Of a stretch of DNA of 64,000 nt, positions 1 to 13,031 are shown piece by piece; within the stretch, counting starts at the first letter, position 1; each line of letters starts with the position of its first letter. The position numbers were made by a program, and so were the translations under genes. This DNA comes from Branchiostoma belcheri (Eukaryota > Chordata > Leptocardii > Amphioxiformes > Branchiostomatidae). The stretch covers positions 2,529,223 through 2,593,222 of the forward strand of contig NW_017804076.1 of NCBI RefSeq assembly GCF_001625305.1, in the 5' to 3' direction. The notes below the pieces were generated by a model. That model ran no database searches. It had not been told where the DNA came from and saw only the letters and a list, made by a program, of their open reading frames with translations.

Positions 1-3000
1 TTTCCTGGTGACGAGATTAGGTCTCTAAAGCACTGTAAATGAAAGCAAAGTGTACACAAAGTTCTCACAAACCTTCCTTTCATTCATTTTTATTGATTTG
101 TCATTAACCTTTTGGCACTGTAATTACCCAGGTAACTAATACAGCTTTGGTACTACGGTATGATTACCTGGGAGTAGTAAAGATTAAGTATGTATGTACG
201 TCACCACGTGCATACAAAAGGACGAAATATTCCGCAACAGATCGCTACACACTCATGGGAAATAGCTATTCATGACTTTTCGAGGAAAACCAAGTTAAGG
301 CTTATCACATGTCTCTGCATAGCTCAGCCAGCCGTAAACTGAAATTACTCCTCTTAAAACGCCGTATTTTATGTGCTCATCTCTATTCCGGTGATAAAGT
401 CACCACATTTTACTGCTGGCCCGGATCAGAACGAGACCTTTGGGCGCTCCGTCAACCTTTCATGGAACACATGCATATTAACACCTGCAGTTGGAACGGC
501 CTGTAAACTGAAATACGCACCGTACTTCCCTTGTTGTCTCATTTACCAAACATTTTATTCCCCTACACTGACCTACATTGTATATATTTTTGTGGGCCAA
601 CTTGTTGCGTGTTCAGCATATATACATGTACCCACATTGCATACTTTATACATGTGGTAAATGAAAATCAGACCATTTTGTAAGGGAAACAAATTACAGT
701 TTGATATAAAAATGCAAAACGGGTGAAATCATGATGTAGACATGTATTAACAATTATGCAATAAAATAGATTTGACCATGAATTTTTCAAATGAGACACA
801 GGATAACTGAGAATGGGAGCTTACTACAAGTGGAACCACAGTAAAAGTAGGATCTACAATAATCTCTCCCAATTCAAGTATTGCGTACTGTTCTTACCAA
901 CACCCCATTGTTTTTGGTTCTCTCTCAAAATAAGGCCAGGCGTCAGTCCTCCAAAGCATCTGGAAATCCCATCACACCTAGATACACTTGTGTCCATCTA
1001 TTCTGGATGTTGGCCCATTAAAATTATAGGGGGACAGGGAATTAGAATCAAGAACAAAATTTCTTCTCTTTCCCTCCCTCCAAAGACTTGTAAAATGGAA
1101 TAACCCACAGCCCAAACTTCATATCTGTATCTTTCCTGATCAAATGGTTACAATATGTAGGTGTGATATAAAATGATACAGAACAGACAAAAAGGTTTTC
1201 TGCATCTGTCACCCTGGTAGTACAGATAGTGGTAGTTTCTCAACAAAGAAGTCCCCTGCAAGCATGGGCTATAAAATATTTAGCACTGACATAAATTGTG
1301 TGTGGACAGATGGTAGGTCTACCATCATTGTTATGTCACCTCTGGGAGGGATATCCAGTATTTGTGCCACCCAAGGGAGAATACATGTGGCCTAAAAGTC
1401 GCATGCAACCCATCATTCAAGGTTGACTCTGGCTAAATGGAGCGCTGAAATATTCAAAGTCTCTTTCAAAGTCACCTACTGTATGTAGCTACAGTTCAAA
1501 CTTTTTCCCTGAAAATTTATCATGATAAAATCCCACGGGGATATCATTGGTGAAAATTGCTCATCCTGTACCAAGCTTGTAACCTATATAGTATATTTGA
1601 TAGAAGACAGGTGACATTGTATTGTGGACTGTAGCTTATGTAACAATGAGAGAAATACACTCTTCAATGCATTGTATACACGATAAGTTCCCTCGGTTTA
1701 GATATTTAGATAGCATATTTAGATAACCATGTATCATAATCTTCATACGTTCTTACACCGGCTGTCTTCAGAAGTGAGAAAAGCTGAACCTGCACATGTT
1801 AGTTTGCTTTAGATTTAGTAAGATACCAGAGTTGTATCACTGTTTGTACATAGACCTTTGTCACCAGAACCTTTTTCTTTTGTTCATAAGGGCAGAAATG
1901 TACAATAAAGGTCTTTTATTCATTCAGTTAAAAGATTGTACTAAAAGAAGAAAATTTTCCAAAGAATTTCTTCAACATCCTAAAATTGCTCACTCTTTCT
2001 ATACTATAACCTACAAGCATTGAAAGGTTTGTACTAGAAACCAGGACTGGCCCTCCTAGGCTTCCTTCAGCTACCTGTCCCAGTGGCAGACCAACACACC
2101 ACCTGTTCACACCAGTCATTTTCTGCATGCCTGCCAGTTAGGCTCTCCCCCATGGTCCCTGACAGAGCACAACCAGAAGAATCCATCCTTTGATCCTCAC
2201 AGCTTCCACCAAAAATCCATCCATTCCATTCTACTTCACCTCCCACTTTTCACATAACAAGGCCTAGGAAAATAAATGTTACGTTTCCTGTTTTAGTCCT
2301 GAAAAAATTAGGGTCGGTAGGTAGGGAATATCTTTTTAGACTTTGGTAATCTCTTGTGATCAAACTTACAATACAAAACTTGCACGCGGACACTTGTATT
2401 TTTAATGTCAATGTTTGGAAAAACCGTTGTACAATGTTTCATCACCCATGTCTGATCATGGAGCTAGAAAATGTCAATCAGCTCTGTCTCTTGCAGGGGT
2501 CCACACAAAAAAAGGGCTAGGGTCGGCAGTTTTTTCTAAGGTTGGTTGGGAAACACAACATTTTTTTCTGAGGTCCAAGGCACACACTCTTTCTTGTACT
2601 GGGTCCCACACCATAGCAGACACAAAGCCTTAGCTTTGAACTTACAAAGATCTTAACTACCGAAGTTGTTACTTTTTCTTTCCTGTGGTGTTTCCAAAAT
2701 ATTTCGCTTGTCCCTGTTAGCTACCTAATTGGCGACCCTTTCCTGTACCTCTGCACGCAAGTCTGTGTACCCACCACGTTAAAGGCTAAGTCATCATCAT
2801 CTACTAGTGCTCTAGGCTTCATTATTGGTCTGTGTTTGTCTTTGGAAGACAACAGCTTTAAAGTTACTCTCACACATTACACTGCAACATTGATGATATG
2901 AGAAGAAGTTTAGTTTGATTCCTGGCATTCCAGACTGGATGATGTGTCCTTGGAAAAGTAGGCTGGGTGTCAGACACTTTAGAAAAGGCTCTTTACAACG

Positions 3001-3141
3001 ATGTTCCTCACTCCACCCAGGTGTAAAATGCCTGTTGGTACCCGACTTCAGTTGGGGAGGTAAAATGGTGCACATACATGTAGTTCAATTCCATGCCTGG
3101 TACAGAACAGCCCCATAACCTGAAATTGTGAAAAAGGTTAC
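1..3141. other. No firm gene; repeat-rich flank
   Basis: I see no reading frame here that combines good splice sites with convincing protein sequence. The stretch may be the 3' part (introns, UTR) of the minus-strand gene whose exons lie at 3.1, 4.8 and 11.0 kb. Positions about 2987-3068 match part of the SINE family seen near 44.4 kb and 52.1 kb (the 'ggcactt..acttt.ctcac..caggtgtaaaatg' core). Confidence 0.5.
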
Positions 3142-3311
3142 ATATACAGCCACTTCCACTTTCAGGTTGACATCAGACTCAGGTGCTGCCATAAGTTGTA
3201 CGAGTTCCTTTGCACCTATGGTTTCAATGAGTGCAACTGGTCTGATGTCAAATGTAACGGAGTTCATCTCTTCTGCTGAACCAAAGTCCGTATTTTCTAC
3301 AATATCAGCCC
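3142..3311 (-). CDS. Internal exon of unrecognised minus-strand gene
   Basis: A 170-bp open frame on the minus strand lies between an acceptor (…tgtgctag) at 3312-3313 and a donor (gtaacc) just below 3142. It reads GADIVENTDFGSAEEMNSV and on through an ordinary soluble-protein composition ending in EVAVY. It enters in phase 1 and leaves in phase 0, so it can join directly to the exon at 4811-4909. The product is not recognised; the alternating hydrophobic and acidic residues suggest a folded globular segment rather than a repeat translation. The gene would continue past the left edge of the window. Confidence 0.5.
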
Positions 3312-4810
3312 CTAGCACATGATATAAGCATGTAAGTAGGACTTCTATGTTCAAAACAAAAGCATTAGTCGTGTACACAAACAAACCAAAGATCGTGCAC
3401 ACATTAGAGGGGTCAAGACTGAATGTCCTGATATATACTGTAAATTACTTTATGTTCACGGTAGCAAAAGTTCGCAGTCTGAGAATAATAATAATGGACA
3501 TGTTCACGGAACTATACATTCATGGTGGCAGCAGGTGCAACAAAAAAAAGTTGGCGAATTATTTGTTCACAATAATGATAAGTTTGCAGTACAGAAGTGA
3601 CTGCAAAAACTGTAAACATAAAAGTACCAACAAAATTTTACAGTAATCTGACTTGAGGTAAAAGAGCAGTTCCACGTTAATGAGTAACTAAACCTGTAGA
3701 GGCTAGGACATCACGATAAGCCTTTCTGCCACTGGTAATCACCTTGACATACCTTTTTATTTGCACAGGATGTCAATATTTATTCTCCTGTCTTAACCTG
3801 ATGCAATTTCTATGGAGAGGTCAAAATATTGACATGGCACGGTCAGGTTTACAGCCATGTAATAAAAGTCATAACCACATTTCTTGTCGTTCCTTCATTT
3901 CAAGCTTGGTTAGGCCAAATATCCTGCATATAAAATCCTGTTTTTGTGAAACTTTGAGCTTGTACCTTGTACCTATATGCATCAATCAGCGCAGATCCTA
4001 GGGTGAGACACGAGCATGTATACTCAAGTGAATACATATACATATATTCGTGTAGCATACATGGACATGTATTCTCCAATCTTACGTGCCAACTAGATAT
4101 GTATACACAGTTGGTGTTATCTAATGATGAAAGCAGCCTCCTATACTCTTACCCCTCTGACCCTGGATTCACACTGATAAGTGCATACCAAAAAGTAGGG
4201 ACGTGTGACCTGAGCAAATTTCATCCTCCTTCAGCTCTGAAAAGTTAAATATACTAAATTCCTCTTGGACAATCCGGTACAGTGGACATAGAATAGGCAA
4301 CTTTAACAAGTACTACAGGTCTGACAAGGTATTGTGAGGAGACAGATTAGTTTATCACAACACAAACACAGCTATGGTGACTGAGCTACATCCACAGGAG
4401 AACTCTGACGTCAACGGATTACCAAACATTCTTCTGCACTAATTGTAAGCAATCACGCATGGGACTTGTAACAAGTTGGAGCAAACTGTGCCAAATGTAA
4501 CACTGTCACAGTATACCTACAGGATGTCTCCAGCAGTTTGCATTATTTGAAGGAATTCTTTCCACACAAAAAAGTTTGTCTTAATCCAAACAGACACTTG
4601 TTCCTGAATTTTTTGGCTACAAACATTCCTCTGTGTTTCCTGGAGTAACTATAACACTGTAGTACAACAACATACAAATATATCTGTTCCCAAAAACAAC
4701 GTTCTTACTCTTACATAACCAATTCAATTTAGGTGAACATATATGACATAGGTTTACAAAAAATATATATGACTTCTACATTATATTCAATATGATAACA
4801 TACGGCTTAC
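3312..4810. other. Intronic/intergenic stretch with one weak exon candidate
   Basis: Mostly AT-rich noncoding sequence. On the minus strand about 3707-3765 reads YVKVITSGRKAYRDVLASTG, and its end would splice in phase to the exon at 3311. Its acceptor lacks a pyrimidine tract and its entry phase does not match the exon at 4909, so it is noted but not called. Confidence 0.3.
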
Positions 4811-4909
4811 CGGTACCTTCATTTTTTCCACATTCAAAAGATTTAATGTTTAGACTCCAGTCCGTAGTTAGCAGCTGTTTTGCTTTTGACAGAACACTTT
4901 CATATAGCA
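4811..4909 (-). CDS. Internal exon of unrecognised minus-strand gene
   Basis: A 99-bp minus-strand exon with donor gtaagc (consensus) and acceptor …ccctagctag. It reads LYESVLSKAKQLLTTDWSLN and continues to KNEGT. It both starts and ends in phase 1. Joined to the first exon (ends phase 1) and the 3142-3311 exon (starts phase 1), it keeps one open frame of 504 bases (168 codons). The phase agreement across three separate exons is the main support. No family was recognised. Confidence 0.5.
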
Positions 4910-4995
4910 CTAGCTAGGGTGGGGTGGGCATTGGTCCATACTTGAACATCTGTCTGTCTCTGATTGTCATATCATATCATATATTATCTGTCTGT

Positions 4996-5198
4996 TTGGC
5001 CAATTTCCAATCTTAACAGCCACTTCCCGAAGCCTGGTACTGGTAGAGGCTATCTGGTATCATCACCAGCCGCTTCCCAAAGCCTGGTGGAGGCTATCTG
5101 CTATCATCATCAGCCGCTTCCCAAAGCCTGGTAGAGGCTATCTGGTATCATCAACAGCCACCTCCTGAAGCCTGGTAGAGACTATCTAGTATCATCAC
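4996..5198. repeat. Minisatellite, four ~44-bp units, grown from a MITE end
   Basis: Four tandem units begin at 5017, 5067, 5111 and 5155, each starting CAGCCRCYTCCYRAAGCCTGG and ending TATCATCAN. Units 2-4 are 44 bp and unit 1 carries a 6-bp internal duplication. The unit plus its left flank (TTTGGCCAATTT) matches the right end of the inverted-repeat element at 55.1-55.3 kb, which points to amplification of a transposon end. Confidence 0.85.
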
Positions 5199-8100
5199 CC
5201 TTGCGCACTGGTGGGTCCTATCTTGCCAGGATACGAGTCCTAATAATAGTTACCCCTGCTAAAATCACAATCGATGGACAACTTTTCTGGTTACATAGTC
5301 TGCCAAAACATCTGTCTCTTTGTAACTCCAAACTTGGGAAGTTTCCAACTGTCTGGGAGGAACCAACAGCTAGTCAAACTGTGCCCCATCCTGACTGGGT
5401 TTCGGCAGAAATCTTGTGAACATGGTGAAATAAAACAACTTGTGCTATGCAGACTTCAGAATCAACTTTAGCATTAAAAAAATCAAAAAATTCCGGTATG
5501 ATACATTCAACTGTGAACACATTGCTTTCCAAAGTTGTTCAAATTATCAATACATGATGCAGTCCTAATTGAAGCAACGAGGCATACACAATTATATTGG
5601 CTAACAAAAGGTACTCGTACAACAAGGTGGGATAGGGAAGATAATTAAAAGAGGGGGAGGGGGTGTTAATAATCCCATTTAATTTTAAATGAGGTACAAT
5701 GAACATGCACACCAGGCCATCATTGAATAAGAAGAGGTTTATTTATGAAAGCGACAAGTATTTACTGAAAATATCTATTTTCAGGGCATCAAATACTGGG
5801 TGCATATGCACCTTAGTGCAGGTAAATTTGGGACTGTGCAGGCACTAGTAGTGCACTTAACCTGCACTGGTCCATGTACTGGGATTATTGTATGCATATT
5901 ATAGGTGTATTGTAGAGTTTTATTTGCTGCATTGACTGTTGCCACCTGTACATTTTTAAGGTGAAATAAAGGTTGAAAAAAAAAGTCTTAGTGATCAGTG
6001 ATGCAGGTGAAATTCATCTGGCACAGGTAATTTTTAATGTTAGTTATACCAGTGCAAGTATGCAATAACAAAATATTTCGGTTTTGCACTCAAACCTGTT
6101 AAAATGGTGTGGATAGCAAATTGCGGTAGCAATTTTTAGCACAGATGAACTGGGCAGAAATCGTGACATCGTTCCTGTTCTTTTTACCAGGACTAGACCT
6201 GGCACCCAAATCAGTATTTGTACTACATCTCTACACCTTCTTTCTACATGACTGGTCGACCCTTTTGGCACATAGCACAGCTGTCAGAGATTTTTCACTG
6301 TTCTGACAGACACTTGTCAAGTCTGAGTGCTTTATCTGACACACTCTGCAGCCTCCTCCTCACATGTGGTAGAGATCAGAGCTGTGTACTGAAGTCTACT
6401 TACCACAACGTCTGCTTCAGGCTTGGCAGCCAGGAGCTAAAAGTACAAGGGCTATGAAATCTTGCACTGTGGGCTGGGAAAGAAGTCCTGGCTAAACAAC
6501 ACTTCTTCTACTACTTCAGCTCCCTTACAGCGATCAGGGCCCTATGTGTTTGTTTGTTTGTTTGTTTGTGCCTTTATTTAGACTCGATAATTACCCCATT
6601 TGGCCATTTTTTTCATGGAGGTTGAGTAATACAATAATATAGAAAGGGGCTCCACAAAGCCCTCAACAGTTACATGGCCAGCCCTACATAGGATATAGGG
6701 GTTTTCTTTTCACACAACCGGTATCGACTCTCACCTGCTAACGTTTTCATGTCACTCACAGTATCAGACATAGTTCTGCTTCTCACGGGTATATCAGAGT
6801 ATATATATTTCAGGGTATTCCTAGAATCCTACACGTATCCTGCTATAACTGAACCGTAGCACAGGTAACATGTTTTTACACAGGAACTGTAAGGAAAGCC
6901 CACTCATCCAGTATACAATGTATACAGGATGCAGAATGGAGAATACAGCATTGTTGAAGACCATATTTTGTAGCAACCATCCTCATGTTCATTACTCTTG
7001 TGAACGATAGCCCAGCTCACGAGTTACGGACGTCATCACTGCGAGCTAGCGTGGCGCGTGCCTGTCCAAAGAGCAAACACTCGCTTGTACCGCCTTATTT
7101 TTACACCCTGGTCCATGTCAAATACAAATACTGCTCCGGTCACAAGTGGGGACGTACACAAAGACACACCCAAAAGGTGTTGAGGACGTGAGACACAACC
7201 CAAAATTCTCAAGTAAGAAACAACAAATACTACAATACAGATCTAGAGGCTACACTTGCAGCACACAGTTGCTTGGCCACTTGTAACTTGGTAAAAACTA
7301 TTTCACAATATAATATGATATCCATGGTGGCAAATTTGAGTCTGACGCAAGTCTGACAGATACATATGTATTAAACTAAAAATACTTATGTCTGGGAAAA
7401 AGCTAATGACCATGTAGCATAATACATGTACTATATATGGCCATCCATTACCTTGGGTCATATGAATGCTAGGAGAGTATAGAATAGAGCTATTTTCATA
7501 CAGTCTTTCAGGTGTAACACGTAATCCACATCATGTGGATGTCTCTCTGACATCAATGCCACCATCCATGGCTACTATTCAAAAACTTTATTAAGCAAAA
7601 AATGGACACCACATAACATGTGAAAATCTTGAACCTACCCATTTACTGATTTAGAGAATGGCAACAGGAGAGAGTCCAAATGGGATATATTAGATAGAGT
7701 ACAAACAGACTGTGATACATTCTTGTCACATAGATTATCAAATGGAGAACGCAGTTAGAATTGTTTTACTTCCCATTTTAGGGGGTGATAACGATAATGC
7801 AGGTGATCCAACATGTGTGGTCACTCATTGTTCACTTCTGGTTCTAACACCTTTCCCACAATCCGCATCAAAGGCCTCCCAAAATTAATACACCCTGGTA
7901 GGACCAGGCTTGTAATTGATTGAATGCCTGACACAAAGAGCTCCCATTTGCAGCTCTTGCATATTTCAGCAGCAGCTCGCAGCACGTGCTTCATTTTCTG
8001 GGGGTGATTCCGAATCGGGATGCCATTAACCATGCACGACAGGGCCGCTATAATCCACCGCGTGATTTATACGCGGCTGCATTTTCGCCTTGTGAGGCAC

Positions 8101-10300
8101 GATTTTGTCAGAGTAGTTACCCCAGAGGGTCGAAATGATCGAAAAGCTTTCAAGCAATTTTGAGCAAATGATAGTCGCAGTAAAGGCCCGGAGTTTCTAT
8201 TATTAATAGCTTTTGCCTGGGTACAGTCCATAGTCACACAAGAGTGAAATTAGCCACCAGAATTGCAACCTGCACATTCATCAAGCCTGACAACCAGGAG
8301 TCAAACAATTGACCTTTTGCGACTAGTGGTGAGTTTGGAACATATGCACAAAGTTTGTAAAGTTTGTGGTTAAAACGCAATGAGATGACATTGGGAAATA
8401 CATGGCTCTGCAAGCTGGTGCCGGAAAGCTAATTTTGATGGACTGCATACACTACTGCAGAAAATGATATACTGCACATTTACTTTGTCAGTCTTTAAAA
8501 ACACATAATATGTCATTGAATATGACAAGCAATTTTTCTGAATCAAATCATCCATCATACTTTTTCACATAATGCAATTATGTTATTCATGAACATAGGT
8601 GTACTTCTTGGTAACTGTAATTCAAGAAAAACAGAAAGGCAAATGCAAAGTAACTAATTTGCATAAGTAAGCCAGGTAATGCTGGGAAGGAATAGGTCAT
8701 AGGTCGTACCTTGTCCTGTGACAACATTTATCACGCTTCTTGTTCCCAAAATATGTCCTTCACCAAGCTACAGTTGAATTCTTCATTACGATAGCTAAAA
8801 TTACCATAGATATTCCCTTCCCTTCTGTTATGCCAGTCGAAATCAAAGAGATTCAGATGCGGGGTTACAATGTGATAAATTTCTCCCATGTGTGCTATGG
8901 ATTTGAGCTCCCAATATTCTTTTCAAGTCGTAATAACACAAATTGCCATACGCTGCTCCAAATAATTCTTGAAAACATGTGCATCTCCAAGAGCATGACG
9001 GATAGCCAGGAAACAACGCAGTAAGCCAAATATTTATGCAATGTCTTCAACCAAAGAAAGGCAACCAAAGCAAGGCAATAAAATGATGCTAGATAATTCT
9101 GTAGCTTGCGTTGTTTGACATAATCACTTGTGAGTTTCCTTAGAGTTAGACTCAAGGAAGGAACACCACCACGCCCTAACACAAGCATGAACAACTTTGA
9201 ACAATGATATTCAACTCTGAACAGCCATTAACTCACATGTCAATCAAATCGTTCTTGCACAAAGACACTACTACACTTAATTCAGAGTGTTGACCCCTAA
9301 ATGTTGACCCCACTCCCACAACCTTGCCTAAGGCCCATGCCAGCAGAGTTAACAAACCATTCACAAACAACCAAACAACTGTTCTTTCAACAACAAGTAA
9401 ATAAGGTTTTGTTCTGTTGGTAAGGTTATCAAAGTTTGGAGGTTTTCAAAAGTAGAACTCATGTATTCAACTTTGGTCTAACTGAAGCAAGAAAGTGTAT
9501 ATGTACTATAAATATAATGTTATGTGAATATGTGTCGTTTTACCTAAACCTTTGCCAATAATAGCCATGAAGACTTAAAATGCAGCACTACAACACTTAA
9601 ATGTTGACAGCCTTTTACTCAAGCTGTAGTCGCATTTATACTTTTATACTATAGGCACTTTGAATATCAAAGTGCCCTTGAAAAAGGTCATGGCGTCAAT
9701 ACCTCCAATGCTTACGTAGGAACAAGACAGCAATCTTACAACTTTTAGAGACACAAAATGAGATGAGTATGTCAATGTCAAGGTGACAAGGTCTGTCTGA
9801 TGCAGGGATCAGATTACCAGAGTGGCAGTTCACCCTGCACTAACCCCTTCCCCCCTCCCCCCTCTTCTTTACACGGATAGACGTCCTCGATCGGTGTCTA
9901 TCTAATTGTATGTAGTATGACAAGTGGAGACGGGAACGTTATGCCAAATAGGCGTTGACTAATAAATCCTGGACGTAAAGCCCCTATTCACGCCACAGCT
10001 GCCATGCAAACTGACGAAGGGCGGGAGAACCACACAAAGGTGCTTGAAAAATGGCCCAGTTCAGGAATATAATAACGTGTAACACCATCCTCTACACACA
10101 AAAAACTGCAATTTCTACCTGATATGCTAACCGATTACAGTGTGTATTTACCGGTTAGCCGAGAAGATATACCCGGATTGGACGTCTTTCACGTTTTGGT
10201 GTATCATGACTATTTTGTCCTGAAGGGAGAATAAAAGTTGGCATTTTTGGAGACGTTCCAACAAATCGGCTACAAACGAGACGTCTGTTGAAAGCACGTC
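5199..10300. other. Long noncoding stretch, probable introns of the minus-strand gene
   Basis: No convincing complete gene. It contains a (GTTT)n microsatellite at 6547-6569, C-rich tracts near 9841-9865, and isolated open frames without good splice sites. A 33-bp minus-strand segment at 6404-6436 (reading LLAAKPEADVV) has a fair acceptor and a consensus gtaagt donor. It is phase 0 at both ends, so it fits the called exons only if further exons exist. The stretch is probably intron 1 of the gene starting at 11,030. Confidence 0.4.
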
Positions 10301-11270
10301 TCATGTTTCCGTCAGTGCACGGAATATTTCCGTCATGACAGCGTCTGTATCATTCATATTCACGCATCAGCTTGACGTGGGGAGCCAAGATCCCCAAATT
10401 TCCCGCATGCTGTGAATTTTTACCACCACAATGCGGACACAAACACGCCAAAATCGTACTACTGCCCCTGTTTACAACTGGCCCACTGCCCAACGTGTTT
10501 TTTCAGTTCGAAAGAACGGTCACTCGCTCCTCTCACGTAACCACTTCCCATTCTTTCAGATTTTTGCACAGAATGTGAAGATATGGTATAATCTGTGGTT
10601 TTCTGAGTACGGAGAGGGATGGAAAAGGGTGTATTTAGCCGTGCACACAACAAACCGCCACACAACACTGTTCCCACCAACATTTTTGCACATAGTATTT
10701 GGCAGCGGGCCAAACCGGCAACAACAGTCTCGAGTAGTATGACAAGGCCCCACAACTCGCCTCACCATTCACGGATCTGCACGGGAAAAACCTACCTTTT
10801 AGTCCCGGTGAAGTCGGGCTCCGACGCTCGGGGGACGCTCTGTGGTCGGGGGATCTTCTGTTCTTCCCTGATGGCCATAGCGGCGTGGGGGAGGACGATG
10901 GCGAGGCTTTGGAGACGGGGCTTCCCTGCCGGAGCGAGAAAACCTTGGTGGCCTTGATGGGCTGCAGCTTTGGCCCCGACCCATGCGCCAAGTTTGGGGA
11001 GGGATTTTTCCGTACCCGCTGAGTCGACATCTTTGCGAATTAACAGCAACGTAGATTAGACCCTTAACTATCCGTGGGCCAAGTTTGGTGCGATTTGGCG
11101 CACGTTTAGCGCTGAAAGGACACCTTTCTACAACACTCTTCCCTCCTCGATTCTCCTTCTCGCACTCGGGCAGGCCACAACAGTGGTCGTCCTTTTTATA
11201 TGGGCAGATCACGTGATGGTGGCGGTGTCTGCTATTGGCTGGCTCAGTTCCCACAAGAAAGAAAGGAATA
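10300..11270 (-). promoter_or_regulatory. CpG-rich segment, likely promoter/first-exon region
   Basis: This stretch is visibly richer in G+C and in CG dinucleotides than the rest of the window. It surrounds the first coding exon of the minus-strand gene, the usual setting for a metazoan gene start. The transcription start cannot be placed from sequence alone. Confidence 0.4.
10796..11030 (-). CDS. First coding exon of unrecognised Ser/Pro-rich basic protein
   Basis: An ATG at 11,030 opens 78 codons that end at a consensus donor (AAAAG|gtaggt) just below 10,796, in phase 1. The peptide starts MSTQRVRKNPSPNLAHGSG. It is rich in Ser, Pro, Arg and Lys with repeated SP dipeptides (SPERRSPTSPG near its end), like the disordered basic N-terminus of a nuclear protein with proline-directed phosphorylation sites; that role is inference. 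The exon sits in a CpG-rich segment. Phase 1 matches the exons at 4811-4909 and 3142-3311, giving a putative gene running leftwards off the window. The ORF overlapping it in another frame (up to 11,254) ends up reading through the same donor and is taken as a shadow. Confidence 0.5.
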
Positions 11271-12600
11271 CTAGTGAACGATTTAGTCGTTGGTTAGGTA
11301 TTTGTGACACGTTATATGCACCACCTAGATAGTCACTCTATAACAAAGGACTGAAAGGTTTTTCATCACATTTTATCGGGAAAAAAATCGGTAAAATATA
11401 ATATGACATCCTAAACTTTATATCATCATCTAGCTACCGGCCTACAAATCTAATCAATGGTTCATCAATGTAACAAGTATCATATTACCATTCAAAATAA
11501 AGACTAATCTTCTAGATTAAATTAAAAGACTAAAATGTTCAGATGATTTTCAATGTTCAGATTGGGTATCAATGCAGTTGAGAGAATATTCACTATCATG
11601 GCATTAAAAAAATTCTAAGAATGTAAAAAAAAGTAATATTTGGATTCATTATCAACCATTCACTCAACTTCAACTTGCTCCTCACCGCAAAGTTGCCAAT
11701 CGCGGTATACGTACCACAGCTTTTAGAGAAAACATTCTCAAGTTAAGTTCTTTTGAACAATGACTTTGTCTTGCTTCATTTGGTTCATCAAAGCAGAAAA
11801 AGCGAACAACATTGAATGTGCACACCTCCAAGACCATACCCCTCCTCGTGGACGAAGGCAATGTTCGACTTGCGGTCGAGGTGTGAGTTGCAGCCTGCCG
11901 TGCCGCTACACAATACCACACTACTTGAACTTTACTACTACAGTACTTGACTACTTGAGTAAGTGTTTTACTTTGGTGTACATGTACTTGTACTTTAACA
12001 TCAGGCTCTCTCAGTGTGCTATAATTCGTAGAAGCCATCCTGGAAATGTAAATCCCAAAAGTATCCAACGGCAAATCAAACTCTACTACTGGATAAGTTG
12101 CGGATATTACTTCGGGACTTCAGCGTCACTGAAATGAACTAAAATGTGGAGAAACTGGGTAAAAAAAGTTGAACATGACAAGGATCCGTAAGTGTCACTT
12201 TTATGTATATGAGGATAAGGTAGTCCCTATAGTAAGACAATGCTATTATGATAGGAATTGTGATTAGTGACGATCGTTCTCTCAGTTCATTTTAGTGTAC
12301 ATCCCATTGGTATGCCAACCGGAGATGTTACAGTTTTCCTTCCTAACATCTGCTTGGTACTTATTTCACATGTTCACATCAACATGCACGGTGCGCGGGA
12401 AGTGTGCATGTTGATTTATCTTGATAATGACTATATTTCCCTGGCGTGCCATTTTAGGAGCTGTTTACAGATCAGCAGTCGAGGGAAATTTGTTTCCTTC
12501 TAATCACCCTCTTGTGTCTCCCGAGTCATTTTCTTTAAAAGAAAAAAATGGACGGTTAACGTTACTTGGAAACCATGCTCTGCGAACCAATTACGCCGTA
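11271..12600. other. Noncoding stretch, nothing supported
   Basis: AT-rich sequence. Open frames on both strands at 11.68-12.14 kb overlap each other, lack splice sites and have no recognisable protein character. Confidence 0.5.
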
Positions 12601-12912
12601 CCTAAACTAGGTTTCAATTTCAAAGTCAATTTTCTGGTCATTCTTTTTAAATAATAGTAAATTGAATCATCCTATCCGATAGTATACTGATATCTGTGAG
12701 GCAAATATGCGATACTGACGGAAAACGGTTGCTTGTTGTGTATTTGCAGGCTGTTATATATAGCTCGTTATTGGCGGTACCCAAAAAACAAAGGGACTCC
12801 TAGCCTTACGTAACTTGTTACATGCGGCTATTCAAAACGTCACAGTATGAAACGATGATTAAAATTCTAAGAAATGGCAGTAAATACCATTGTTATACAG
12901 ATTTCCTCATCC

Positions 12913-13015
12913 TAGCCTGGAATCCATCCGTGACACTGGTAAAGTCTGTGTGTCTCTGAAGGCAGAGCGGAGGAACGGAGCAGAGATACAGCGATAACGG
13001 ATGGATTCCAGGCTA
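12913..13015. mobile_element. 103-bp MITE, TAGCCTGG family, with 9-bp target duplication
   Basis: Perfect 19-bp terminal inverted repeats (TAGCCTGGAATCCATCCGT and its complement). It is flanked by the 9-bp direct repeat TCCTCATCC at 12,904-12,912 and 13,016-13,024. The same 9 bases occur once at the matching place in the paralogous host MITE at 14.8 kb. A 9-bp duplication is typical of Mutator-like elements. Confidence 0.9.
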
Positions 13016-13031
13016 TCCTCATCCAGAATAT

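Noticed and set aside
6295..6385. Minus-strand stretch reading RRRLQSVSDKALRLDKCLSEQ-stop
   Set aside because: Plausible coding look, but it ends in a stop that would cut off the downstream exons, and the phases do not match. Kept out of the gene model.
7821..8033. Minus-strand ORF beginning MVNGIPIRNHPQKMK
   Set aside because: Amino acid composition looks fairly protein-like, but there is no convincing acceptor/donor pair and its phases do not fit the neighbouring exons. Could be a transposon relic.
10799..11254. 151-codon minus-strand ORF in the CpG-rich region
   Set aside because: It overlaps the called first exon in another frame, is dominated by Arg/Pro/His from GC-rich codons, and has no splice support. 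The frame starting at 11,030 ends cleanly at a consensus donor.
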